The position numbers and the translations under genes were made by a program. From Clostridia bacterium (GTDB lineage: Bacteria; Bacillota; Clostridia; Oscillospirales; Acutalibacteraceae), in contig JAFURT010000014.1 in NCBI GenBank assembly GCA_017471765.1, positions 1-64,000 on the forward strand: a DNA stretch of 64,000 bases, given 5' to 3'. This document shows, one piece after another, positions 40,941-50,533 of this stretch (within the stretch, counting starts at the first letter, position 1; each line of letters opens with the position of its first letter). The notes beneath the pieces were generated by a model. The model made no database searches, was not told the DNA's origin, and saw nothing but the letters and a program-made list of their open reading frames with translations.

Positions 40941-43805
40941 ATGAAAATATACGCCTTTCCGGTAGACCCGGAGAAATACCCCGTATTCAAGAAACGGCTC
41001 AACCGGGTGGTGACCCGGGCGGCCCTGGGGAATAAAATTCATTTCTCCGGTCCCCGGTATTTCAAGCACACCCCGGACTATAAGACGCTGTATGACATGG
41101 AGCAGACCATCCGGGACTATACCGAGGACTACGATGTAGGCGACTGCTTCTGGCTGAACAACACCACCCTCCTGGCCGAAAACAAGGGGGATATGGTGCG
41201 TCTGCTGGCAGAAAAGGGGCTGTATCTCTACGGCTTCTGGGGGATGGGTGCCGGGGAGATTCCGTATGACATCACCGTCCGGGATTTTGGCGACATTCCC
41301 CTGCCTGATGAGTTCCACCGGCTGATGGAAACCGTGCTGGGCGACCACTTCCTCGGTTACGAGATGGGGGAGGGGGATGGCTGGTACATCGGCTCCTTCA
41401 TCAGCCGGCAGGACTCGGCCAAGGGGGAGAAGAACCGCCTGGCGCAGTATAAAGCGTTCGAGGAGTATTTTGAGCCGCTGGCCAAGAAGTGCCACAGCAA
41501 GATGACCATCCTCTGCGCCCTGCCCACCATCCATTACTATGCCAAGGATGGCTTTGCCACCATCCTGTCCTGCGAGGCGGCGCAGAGCCTGCCCAATCCC
41601 CAGATGTGGTACGCCTTCATTCGCGGTGCCTCCAAGCAGTACGGTATCCTCACCGCCGGCAACGCCTCCGTGTGGAATGCCTGGGGCTATAAAACTTATG
41701 AGTCCAGCGGCAGCAAGGATGACCCCATCGGCTGGGGAGATTTTGGCCCGGAGGAGGGCACCAGCCTGAGCCTGCTCCGCCGCATCCTGTATGCGGAGTA
41801 TATGTACGGCTGTGAGTTTTTGGGGTACGAGACCAGCTATTTCACCGACGATAACAGCGAGCGTAGCCGGATGAACCAGCCTTCCTCTACCGAGAACGTG
41901 CCGCTGTTCGGCAAGCTGTCCCCTCTGGGGCATATCACGCAATACGCCAACCGGCTGGTCAATCGCCTGCCCCGTCCCGGTGCCATGTATACGCCATTGG
42001 CGGTGGTGATTGATTCCTTTGCCGGCTGGTTGCCCCCCCGGTATCTGTACACCCACAAGCTGTACCAGGTGTGGGGCAACCTGCCGTATAACAGCGGCGA
42101 CCATCAGCTGCATACCCTGTTTTCGATGCTGTACCCCGGGTACGAAAATTCCGGGTTTTACCGGGACGAGCGTGGGTTCCTGACGGCAACGCCCTATGGA
42201 GAGATTGCCGATGTGTTGCTCAGCGATGCAGACCGGGCGGTGCTGAATCGGTACCCGATGGCTCTTATGCTCAGCGATACCACCCTGACCTATGAGCTGT
42301 TTGATAAGCTGTGTGCATATACCGCCGCCGGCGGCCATGCGGTGCTGTTTGCCGATACGGTGCGGCAGTATGCCGATACCCTGACCGCCTATACGGCGGA
42401 GGCTACGGCGTTTTTTGGCATACAAGCCTTTACCGGGCAGACGGAGGCAGAAGGGATGGCGGTGCTGACCGCCACCCTTACCCCCGATGCGGTGGTGGAG
42501 GCCACCGCCGGCGACCTGCCGTTGCTGATTTCCCGCCCCGTGGGGGCAGGTAAGGTGACGGTGGTGCTGGCAAAGGATGGGCTGGTGCCCACAGGACAGC
42601 CTGTCAGCCTGGCCAACAACCGGGGCGAGGACATTGTGAAGCTGTACGACCTCGCCCCCTTCCTCAAAGACTATCTGGACGGCTGTTTCCGCTCCTTCTG
42701 CCTGGTGAAACCCACCAACGAGGCGTTGGAATATATCGTTACGGTACAAGATGCCACCCACCTGCGGCTGTTGGTGGCAAACAACACCCACACGGCCCAG
42801 GCATACGATGTGGCCGGGGATATCGCCAACCTGGAGGAGGTTTCTCTTGCCGACGGATGCCCCGACTATGTAGGGTACTATCCCAAGGGGCTGACGGTGG
42901 ATAACGCCACCGTGGCCGGGGAGGGAGCCTATATCGTCCCGGCACTGGATATGCAGATGTTTGACATCCGATTGACCCGGCCGCTCACACTGGCAGAGGA
43001 GAGCAATCCGGCCTCCCGACCGGTCAGGACGGCGGTGAAGATGCCCACCCGTTATGCCACGGTCAAGGATTTTCTGCTGGAGACCCCCAGCTTTACCCAG
43101 TATTTTGATACCGTTATTGTGGATGGCAGTTACCTGCTCCGGATGGATAAACAGGCCGCCGAGCAGGAGGCCTTCTACCTGCGGCAGACAGGGATCGCCC
43201 TGTCGGTGGACCTGCTGTCCCTGAGTAATCTCTGTCCCGACCTGGACTTTAACCCTTTGAATCCTCCCCGGCAGGAGCGTTCCTATGCTATGGTGGATGA
43301 TATTTTAGAAAAGCTGTTCCTGTACCCGGCAGACAGCGTCCTGCTGACCTGGATCCGTGCCGCCTACGGTACCGAGCTCCCCCAGCACAGGGAGGCTGTC
43401 CGGGATTACTGGATGCATGTTGTGCGCCGTTGCCGGAGCAAGGGCGTGCGGGCGGTGTGCCGCAATCGGCCGCTGACCCTGTCTCCCGACGAGCTGTTCT
43501 CGCTGGCGGCAGAGGTAGAGGGGCTGGCTCTGGGGCTGGACACCTGCGGTGTCGTTCTGTCTGATGGGGAGCCGTCTGCTTTGGCCGTGGCCTATGGGAT
43601 GGATACCCTGCTTCTCAGCGCCGCCCAGACCGACCGGCTGGGGCAGATGTACAACGCCTACGCCCCTATCGCCGGCTCCGGCTATGAAGCTGACCTGCGG
43701 AAGCTGGTGGAGGCTTGCGACCGTGAGCAAGCCACGGTATGCTTCACCGCTACCTATGAGGATTGGAATCAAATGTACGCTGACTATAAAGCTATTTTCG
43801 GTTAA
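40941..43805 (+). CDS. Glycosidase-like protein with C-terminal barrel (family member 6)
   Basis: 954 residues, no signal peptide. Start MKIYAFPVDPEKYP; signature GEGDGWYIGSF (Trp replaces the Arg of other copies); E212 in SCEAAQSLPNPQMWYAF; E297 in GYETSYF. The amidotransferase-like region (YTAAGGHAVLFAD), beta domain (NYL-type VANNTHTAQAY) and C-terminal barrel (FDTVIVDGSYLLR to ATVCFTATYEDWNQ) are all present. It pairs with the next gene, which has the same TDDN-x-E pattern after the second Glu, so these two form a subgroup distinct from members 4-5. Function as for the family: probable glycosidase, linkage unknown. Confidence 0.68.
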   Translation: MKIYAFPVDPEKYPVFKKRLNRVVTRAALGNKIHFSGPRYFKHTPDYKTLYDMEQTIRDYTEDYDVGDCFWLNNTTLLAENKGDMVRLLAEKGLYLYGFWGMGAGEIPYDITVRDFGDIPLPDEFHRLMETVLGDHFLGYEMGEGDGWYIGSFISRQDSAKGEKNRLAQYKAFEEYFEPLAKKCHSKMTILCALPTIHYYAKDGFATILSCEAAQSLPNPQMWYAFIRGASKQYGILTAGNASVWNAWGYKTYESSGSKDDPIGWGDFGPEEGTSLSLLRRILYAEYMYGCEFLGYETSYFTDDNSERSRMNQPSSTENVPLFGKLSPLGHITQYANRLVNRLPRPGAMYTPLAVVIDSFAGWLPPRYLYTHKLYQVWGNLPYNSGDHQLHTLFSMLYPGYENSGFYRDERGFLTATPYGEIADVLLSDADRAVLNRYPMALMLSDTTLTYELFDKLCAYTAAGGHAVLFADTVRQYADTLTAYTAEATAFFGIQAFTGQTEAEGMAVLTATLTPDAVVEATAGDLPLLISRPVGAGKVTVVLAKDGLVPTGQPVSLANNRGEDIVKLYDLAPFLKDYLDGCFRSFCLVKPTNEALEYIVTVQDATHLRLLVANNTHTAQAYDVAGDIANLEEVSLADGCPDYVGYYPKGLTVDNATVAGEGAYIVPALDMQMFDIRLTRPLTLAEESNPASRPVRTAVKMPTRYATVKDFLLETPSFTQYFDTVIVDGSYLLRMDKQAAEQEAFYLRQTGIALSVDLLSLSNLCPDLDFNPLNPPRQERSYAMVDDILEKLFLYPADSVLLTWIRAAYGTELPQHREAVRDYWMHVVRRCRSKGVRAVCRNRPLTLSPDELFSLAAEVEGLALGLDTCGVVLSDGEPSALAVAYGMDTLLLSAAQTDRLGQMYNAYAPIAGSGYEADLRKLVEACDREQATVCFTATYEDWNQMYADYKAIFG

Positions 43806-43817
43806 GGAGGCCTCCTT

Positions 43818-46670
43818 ATGAAAATCTATGCCCATCCGGTTGACCCGAAAAAATATCCAGCCTTTGATAAGCGTCCCCATCACGTGGTGACCCGGGAGGC
43901 GCTGGGGGATGAGATTCAGTTCACCTCCGCCCGGTATATCCCGCACACACTGGATTATAAGCAACTGCTGGAGATTGACGAGACCCTCCGGCAGTACACC
44001 GAGGACTACGACATCGGTAAGGGCTTCTGGCTCAACTGGACCACCAAGCTGGCGGATAATTTCTCCGAGTTGGTTGAAAAGATAGCAGAAAAGGGACTGT
44101 ATCTCTACGGCTTTTGGGGCATCGCTCCCGGCATCCGGGAGAATCCTGACATCCGGGATTATGGCTTTTTCGCCATCCCGGAGGAGAAGCACGAGCTGAT
44201 GCAGGAGGTGCTGGGAGACCACTTCCTCGGCTACGATATCGGTGAGACCGACGGCTGGTATATCGGCGGCTATGTGAGCCGGGAGGACAACGCCGCCGGC
44301 CCCAAGACCCATGTGGAGCAGTATAAAGCGTTCCAACGGTATTTCCAAAAAATCGCAGAAAATTTCTATAATAAATGCACCATCCTCTGCGCCCTCACCA
44401 CGGTGCATTATTTTGCCCGGCAGGGGTATGCCACCATGCTTAACTGCGAGTCCGCCCAGTCCCTGCCCAATCCCCAGATGTGGTACGGCTTTTTGCGGGG
44501 CGCTTCTAAGCAGTACGGCATCCTCTGCGGCGGTAACGTGTCGGTGTGGAACCGCTGGGGGTATAAGACCTATGAGTCCAGCGGCGGCACCGCCCCCACC
44601 GCCCGTGGCCCGGAGGAGGGCACCAGCCTGAGCCTGATGAAGCGGCTGATGTACACCGAGTATATGTACGGCTGTGAGATGTTCGGCTTCGAGCAGACCT
44701 GGTTCACCGATGATAACGAGGAGATGTACCGCAAGAAGCTGCCCTCCTCCACCGAGAATGTGCCGATTTTCGGCAAGCTGTCCCCCCTGGGGCATATCAA
44801 CCAGTATGCCAACCGGCTGATCAAGCGCATCGGCCGCCCGGGTGTCTTGCATACCCCGGTGGCGATTGTGGCGGATGCCTTCTGCGGCTGGTTACCTCCC
44901 CGCCACCTGTACACCCGCAAGCTGTACCAAGCGTGGGGCAATATTCCCTACGGCAGCGGTGACTGGCAGATGAACGGGCTGTTTGACCTGCTGTATCCCG
45001 GCTATGCGGATGCCGGATTCTATCAGGATGAACGGGGCTTCCTGTCCGCCACCCCCTATGGAGAGATTACCGACGTGTTGCTCAGCGACGTGGATGGCGA
45101 GGTGCTCCGGCGGTATGACCTGGCGGTGCTGGTGAACGGCACCCGGCTGACATATGAATTGTACGATAAACTCCGCACCTTTGTGGCTGCAGGCGGTCAC
45201 GCCGTGGTGTTTGCCGATACGGTAGAACGGTATGGGGCGGCCCTTGGCCGGTTTGATAAAGAGGCGATGGCCTTCTTCGGCCTGTCCCGCTTCACCGGGG
45301 AGACGGTGGCTGAGGGGATGGCTGTGTTGACAGCGGAGCTGTTGCCGGAGGCAACGGTAGAGGCTGCCGCCGACGGCCTGCCGCTGGTGGTCACCACCCC
45401 CTGCGGTGACGGCCGGGTGACGGTGATTCTGGCTCGTGATGGCCTGGTGGCGGGGGATACCGCTACCGGTCTGACCAATACGGTGGAGATGACGGTGAGT
45501 GTGCCGGTTGTGCTGTCTCCGGCAGTAAAAGCCTATTTGGACACCCAGCTGGCCTCCTATTCGCTGGTAAAGGCTTCTGATGCGGCCCTGCAATATGTGG
45601 TGGCTGTGAAGGATGCTACCACCCTGCGTGTGCTGGTGAATAACAATACCTCCACCGCCCGGGCCTTTGACCTGGTGGATGGGGCGGCGGCGATTTCTGC
45701 CGTAGAGGAGATTTCCCTGGAGGATGGCTCCTCCACCATGGTGGGGTATTATCCCAAAAACCACACGGTGGACAACCATACCGTGTTGGGTAAGGGCGGC
45801 CGGATCATTCCGGCGCTGGATACCCGGCTGTATGAGGTGACGCTGGCCGAGCCGTTGTGCCTGGCCGGGGAGTGCAACCCGGTCACCCGCATGCAAAAGA
45901 TCGGTGTGCGGATGCCGGTCACCTGCCGGAGCATCAAGGATTTCCTGCTGGAAGCCCCTACCTTTGAGCAGTATTTTGACACCGTGCTGGTGGATGGCGA
46001 GTATTTTGAGCGCACCAGCCGGGAGCAGGTGGAGCAGGACGCCGCCTACCTGCGGCTGAAGGGGGTCAAGGTGTCGGTAGACCTGACCTCTCTGTGCAAC
46101 CATTTCCCGGATTTCAATTTCGAGACCACCTATCCTGAGTGGCAGGAGCAGTCCTACCAACGGCTGGATACGATTCTCGACCGCTTCTTCCTCTGCCCGG
46201 GGGAGACCGTGTTCGTTGCCCTTACCCGGAACGGTACTTCCTCTATGGATGCGCTGAAGGCAGACCTGCAGGCATTTTGGGCCCATGTGGCTCGCCGCTG
46301 TAAGGCCTACGGTGTCACGGCGGCCCTCCTTAACCGGCCGATTTTGGTGAAAACTGCCACGGCGCTGGAGATGGCGGCGACGGTGCCCGGCCTGAAGCTG
46401 GCGGTGAATGTGGGGGCTGCGCTGTGCCACGATACCGACCCGGAGAGTTTGCTGGAGCAGACGCCGACGGCGGTGGTGCTGAACGCCCCGGTGCAGGATG
46501 TGGTGGGGCAGCTGTACAATGCCGCCGCACCGTTGGCCGGGTCACCCTTTGGCGAGGTAAACGTCCGTGTGGCCCATGCCGCCGGCGAGGCAACGGTGTA
46601 TTTTGGCTCCGTGTATGAGAATTGGGATGAGATATATGCCGACTACAAGCTGGTATTCGGAAAGGAGTAA
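43818..46670 (+). CDS. Glycosidase-like protein with C-terminal barrel (family member 7)
   Basis: 950 residues, no signal peptide, 12 bases after member 6. Start MKIYAHPVDPKKYP; signature reads GYDIGETDGWYIGGY; E211 in NCESAQSLPNPQMWYGF; E292 in GFEQTWF. The remaining domains follow the common order, ending in ATVYFGSVYENWDEIY. Clear AAGGAGG site. It shares the Trp variant of the signature with member 6, suggesting a recent duplication and a common substrate subclass. Its 3' end is 6 bases from the next GH20 start, so the two are tightly co-expressed. Confidence 0.68.
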   Translation: MKIYAHPVDPKKYPAFDKRPHHVVTREALGDEIQFTSARYIPHTLDYKQLLEIDETLRQYTEDYDIGKGFWLNWTTKLADNFSELVEKIAEKGLYLYGFWGIAPGIRENPDIRDYGFFAIPEEKHELMQEVLGDHFLGYDIGETDGWYIGGYVSREDNAAGPKTHVEQYKAFQRYFQKIAENFYNKCTILCALTTVHYFARQGYATMLNCESAQSLPNPQMWYGFLRGASKQYGILCGGNVSVWNRWGYKTYESSGGTAPTARGPEEGTSLSLMKRLMYTEYMYGCEMFGFEQTWFTDDNEEMYRKKLPSSTENVPIFGKLSPLGHINQYANRLIKRIGRPGVLHTPVAIVADAFCGWLPPRHLYTRKLYQAWGNIPYGSGDWQMNGLFDLLYPGYADAGFYQDERGFLSATPYGEITDVLLSDVDGEVLRRYDLAVLVNGTRLTYELYDKLRTFVAAGGHAVVFADTVERYGAALGRFDKEAMAFFGLSRFTGETVAEGMAVLTAELLPEATVEAAADGLPLVVTTPCGDGRVTVILARDGLVAGDTATGLTNTVEMTVSVPVVLSPAVKAYLDTQLASYSLVKASDAALQYVVAVKDATTLRVLVNNNTSTARAFDLVDGAAAISAVEEISLEDGSSTMVGYYPKNHTVDNHTVLGKGGRIIPALDTRLYEVTLAEPLCLAGECNPVTRMQKIGVRMPVTCRSIKDFLLEAPTFEQYFDTVLVDGEYFERTSREQVEQDAAYLRLKGVKVSVDLTSLCNHFPDFNFETTYPEWQEQSYQRLDTILDRFFLCPGETVFVALTRNGTSSMDALKADLQAFWAHVARRCKAYGVTAALLNRPILVKTATALEMAATVPGLKLAVNVGAALCHDTDPESLLEQTPTAVVLNAPVQDVVGQLYNAAAPLAGSPFGEVNVRVAHAAGEATVYFGSVYENWDEIYADYKLVFGKE

Positions 46671-46676
46671 GCAGAG

Positions 46677-48569
46677 ATGAAACTGCATTTTATTAACCTC
46701 CGTGAGGAGTTGCTGTCCGCCGTGGCGGAGCTGGCCGATATTCTGAAGATCGAGCTGTGCGACGATGGTTACCCTGTCACCGTGGAGCAAACCGACAGCG
46801 GCCTGTCGGTTTCCTATACCGATGCCGGTGCGGTGATTGGCTACCACAAGAAGGTGGAGCTGTTCCGGGCCATCGGCCGGCTGGTGGAAACAGTGGCGGA
46901 GAAGCAGACCGTCCGGGAAATCCCCCAGTACGAGGATTTGGGCGTGATGTACGACTGTTCCCGTGGCAGTGTGATGAGCGTGGAGGGGGTCAAGACCGCC
47001 ATCCGCCACCTGGCGCTGATGGGCTACACGATGGTGGAGCTGTACACCGAGGATACCTATGAGGTAGAGGGCTACCCCTATTTTGGCCATATGCGTGGCC
47101 GCTACTCCATGGCAGAGATGAAGGAGCTGGATGCCTATGCTCTGCGCTTTGGCATCGAGCTCATCCCCTGCATCCAGGTGCTGGCTCACCTCAACCAGAT
47201 CATGCGCTGGAACGTGTTTCAGGAGGTGCGTGACTGCACCGATATCCTGCTGGTGGACGAGCCGAAAACCTACCAGCTTATCGAGGCGATGTTCTCCACC
47301 GTGTCCAAGTGCTTTACCTCCCGCCGCATCAACATCGGTATGGACGAGGCTCGCTTGCTGGGTGCCGGCAATTATCTGAAAAATCACGGTATGGTGGAGC
47401 GCTGGGAGATTATGCAGTCCCATCTGGCCAAGGTGAAGGAGATCGGCGACAAGTACGGCTTTTGTATGCACGCCTGGAGCGATATGTACATCAACAACGC
47501 CTTTGATCATCGGGGGTACTATTACCCCACCCGGCTGGAGGCCCCCCATATGCCCCAGAACATCATCGACAGCGTGCCTGCTGGCACCGAGCTGGTGTAC
47601 TGGGAGTACGGCGGCTTCTACGATAGCAACCTGAAGATGATGAAGCTGCACAAGGAGTTCAACAACCCCATCTGGTTTGCAGGCGGCGCCACCAAGTGGG
47701 CGGGCTACGCCCCCATGAACCTGTTCAGTATGTGGGTGTCCCGTGACCAGCTCCGTGCCTGCAAGGATGCGGGCATTAACAAGGTGATGGTCACCTGCTG
47801 GACCACCGACGGCGGTATGAGCTCCAATATGGCGGTATGGCCCACCATCCAGCTGTATGCCGAGACCTGCTATGCCGACAAGAACGAGAACGACTGGCTG
47901 GCAGGCCGCTTCAAGACCTGTGTGGACGGCGACTTTGCGGACTTCCTGCTGCTGGATTACATCAACTTCACCCCCGACAACCCCGCCCCCGGTTGCGGCT
48001 CCCGCAACGCCTGCACCTACCTGCTCCATCAGGATGTGCTGTTGGGCTTGTTTGACCGGCACCAGGACCCCGCCACCTATCCCCAGCACTTTGCCGACAT
48101 CGGCCAAAAACTGCGTGAGGCGGGTGCCCGCAATCCCCGCTGGCAGTACCTCTTCGATATGCTGGCGGCGGATGCCGAGGTGCTGGAGCTGAAGGCTTCG
48201 GTGGGCACCGAGCTGAAGGCCGCCTACGACAGCGGCGACCGGGCGGCGATGGCACACATTGCGGCGGATATCCTGCCGGAGATTGCCCGCCGGATGGAGA
48301 ACTTCAACCGGGAACTGCGTGTGCATTGGCTGAAGGAAAACAAAGTGTTCGGCATCGAGTTCTGCGAGTCGGCGCTGGCGGGGCTTTGCCACCGCATCGG
48401 TACTGCCATCGCTACCATCGAGGACTACCTGGAGGGTAAGACCTCTTCTATCCCCGAGCTGGAGGAGGAGCGCCTGTTCTACGACGGCAATAACAACACC
48501 CCCCGTAACCTGAATATGAGTATCACCAACATTGACGACATGGCTCGTACGGCGGTGAAGAACTGCTAA
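46677..48569 (+). CDS. GH20 beta-N-acetylhexosaminidase, cytoplasmic (copy 2)
   Basis: 630 residues with the same layout as the gene at 36112. Catalytic pair D223-E224 in NIGMDEARLLG; the usual Trp after DEA is Arg here, a difference next to the active site that may change specificity. Conserved YPYFGHMRGRY, IQVLAHL, and a C-terminal ELEEERLFYDG tail. AAAGGAG lies about 9 bases before the ATG. First of four GH20 genes in a row with gaps of 13-34 bases. Confidence 0.87.
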   Translation: MKLHFINLREELLSAVAELADILKIELCDDGYPVTVEQTDSGLSVSYTDAGAVIGYHKKVELFRAIGRLVETVAEKQTVREIPQYEDLGVMYDCSRGSVMSVEGVKTAIRHLALMGYTMVELYTEDTYEVEGYPYFGHMRGRYSMAEMKELDAYALRFGIELIPCIQVLAHLNQIMRWNVFQEVRDCTDILLVDEPKTYQLIEAMFSTVSKCFTSRRINIGMDEARLLGAGNYLKNHGMVERWEIMQSHLAKVKEIGDKYGFCMHAWSDMYINNAFDHRGYYYPTRLEAPHMPQNIIDSVPAGTELVYWEYGGFYDSNLKMMKLHKEFNNPIWFAGGATKWAGYAPMNLFSMWVSRDQLRACKDAGINKVMVTCWTTDGGMSSNMAVWPTIQLYAETCYADKNENDWLAGRFKTCVDGDFADFLLLDYINFTPDNPAPGCGSRNACTYLLHQDVLLGLFDRHQDPATYPQHFADIGQKLREAGARNPRWQYLFDMLAADAEVLELKASVGTELKAAYDSGDRAAMAHIAADILPEIARRMENFNRELRVHWLKENKVFGIEFCESALAGLCHRIGTAIATIEDYLEGKTSSIPELEEERLFYDGNNNTPRNLNMSITNIDDMARTAVKNC

Positions 48570-48603
48570 AGGTGCGGTCAACAAGCCGAAAGGAGAAGCA
48601 AGC

Positions 48604-50520
48604 ATGAAGCTATGGTTTACCGGCCTGACAGCGGCACAGATGTCCGCTGTGGCCGAGCTGGCTGATATGGTGGATATTACCATCACCGAGGATGGCTATC
48701 CGGTGCATGTAGAGCGTGGCGACACCGGCCTGGAGTTGGAGTTTACAGCCGGCAGTGGCCCTTATACGGGCCGTGTTACCCTGCGCTACCACCGGGAGGT
48801 GGAGCTGTACCGGGGCATCGGCCGTCTGGTGGACGCCTGCCGCACCCGGCAGGATGTAAAAGAGACCCCGGCCTACACCGACCTGTGCGCCATGTACGAG
48901 GTGTCTGCCAATGCGGTGATGACCCCGGAGATGGTCAAGCGTGTCATCCGCCACCTGGCGCTGATGGGCTACAGCTCCATGATGCTGTATGTGGAGGACT
49001 GCTATGAGGTGGAGGGCTACCCCTATTTCGGGTATATGCGTGGCCGCTATACCCGGGAGGAGCTGAAGGAGTTTGACGCCTACGCCGCCCGGTTCGGCAT
49101 CGAGCTGATTCCCTGCATCCAGGTGCTGGCCCACTTGTTGCAGGCCATGCGCTGGGCCGCCCACCGGAAGATGCACGACTGCGAGGACATCCTGCTGGTG
49201 GACGAGCCGGAGACCTACCGGCTTATTGAGGCTATGTTTGATACGGTGTCGGCGTGCTTCACCAGCCGCCGCATCAATGTGGGCATGGACGAGGCGTGGA
49301 TGCTGGGGTGCGGCAAGTATTTTAAAAAGCATGGGTATGTGGAACGCACCGAAATTCTTAAAAGCCACCTGTCCAAAGTCATGGACATCGTGAAAGCCCA
49401 CGGCTTTTCGCCTATGATGTGGAGCGATATGTATTTCTCCGCCGCCTTTGACCACAACGATTACTACTACGCCGCCGAGGAACTGGAAGACCCACACATG
49501 CCGCAGAGCGTGCTGGATATTGCCCCGCCGGAGATGAGCCTTATCTACTGGGATTACGGCAATTTCTATCCCATTGTCAATAAGATGGCCAAGCTCCACC
49601 GGGAATTCCCCAACCCGGTGTGGTTTGCCGGCGGTGCAACCAAATGGGCCGGCTATGCTCCCATGAACCAGTTTAGCCTCTGGTGCTCCCGTGACCAGCT
49701 TCGTGCCTGCCGGGATAACGGGATAGACAAGATTATCGTCACCGTATGGGGCAGTAACGGCTCGGAGTGTGCGGTGATGTCCATTCTGCCCACCCTGCAG
49801 ATGCTTGCGGAGGACTGCTATGCCGGCCGTAACGACGACGAGTGGGTGGCCGGGCGCTTTGCCGCTTGCCACGACGGTGTATATGAGGATTTTCTGTTGC
49901 TGGACGAGATTAATTTCGCTCCCGGCAACCCGGCTCCCGGTGCCGGCTCCCGCAACCCCTCCAAATACCTGCTCCATCAGGATGTGCTGTTGGGGCTGTT
50001 TGATAAGCACGTAGACCCGGCCACCTATCCGGCCCATTTCGCCGCAACAGCAGAAAAACTGCGGCAGGCCCGGGTGCGGAATCCCCGGTGGACGTATCTG
50101 TTTGATATGCTGATAGCCCTCGCTGACGTGCTGGAGCTGAAATGCACCGTGGGCCTCCACCTGAAGGCTGCCTATGACAGCGGCGACCGGGCGACGCTTG
50201 CCCGCATTGCCGAGGAGACCTTGCCGGAGATTGCCCGGCGGCTGGAGGTATTCTTTGCTGTATTTGAGGAGCACTGGCAGAGGGAGAACCGCATCATCGG
50301 CCTTGAGGTGATGGAGATTCGCTTCGGCGGCCTGGCCCGCCGGGTGCAGAACGCCATCGCCCGGCTCCACCGCTACCTGGCCGGGGAGGTTGCCTCCCTG
50401 CCGGAGCTGGAGGAGGAGCGGCTGTTTTACGATGGTCGGCAGGAGGCCGGCCGCAACCTGAATATTGGCATCGGCCGGTGGGGCCCCACGGTTTCCGGCT
50501 CCCACATGGACGGTGTTTGA
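48604..50520 (+). CDS. GH20 beta-N-acetylhexosaminidase, cytoplasmic (copy 3)
   Basis: 638 residues; about six residues longer than its neighbours in the N-terminal domain (FTAGSGPYTGRV insertion). Catalytic pair D229-E230 in NVGMDEAWMLG. YPYFGYMRGRY and IQVLAHL conserved; C-terminus ELEEERLFYDG. GAAAGGAGAAG ribosome site. Likely removes beta-linked HexNAc from imported glycans; five different copies in one locus suggest that different aglycone linkages are covered. Confidence 0.87.
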   Translation: MKLWFTGLTAAQMSAVAELADMVDITITEDGYPVHVERGDTGLELEFTAGSGPYTGRVTLRYHREVELYRGIGRLVDACRTRQDVKETPAYTDLCAMYEVSANAVMTPEMVKRVIRHLALMGYSSMMLYVEDCYEVEGYPYFGYMRGRYTREELKEFDAYAARFGIELIPCIQVLAHLLQAMRWAAHRKMHDCEDILLVDEPETYRLIEAMFDTVSACFTSRRINVGMDEAWMLGCGKYFKKHGYVERTEILKSHLSKVMDIVKAHGFSPMMWSDMYFSAAFDHNDYYYAAEELEDPHMPQSVLDIAPPEMSLIYWDYGNFYPIVNKMAKLHREFPNPVWFAGGATKWAGYAPMNQFSLWCSRDQLRACRDNGIDKIIVTVWGSNGSECAVMSILPTLQMLAEDCYAGRNDDEWVAGRFAACHDGVYEDFLLLDEINFAPGNPAPGAGSRNPSKYLLHQDVLLGLFDKHVDPATYPAHFAATAEKLRQARVRNPRWTYLFDMLIALADVLELKCTVGLHLKAAYDSGDRATLARIAEETLPEIARRLEVFFAVFEEHWQRENRIIGLEVMEIRFGGLARRVQNAIARLHRYLAGEVASLPELEEERLFYDGRQEAGRNLNIGIGRWGPTVSGSHMDGV

Positions 50521-50533
50521 GGAGGAAATACCT

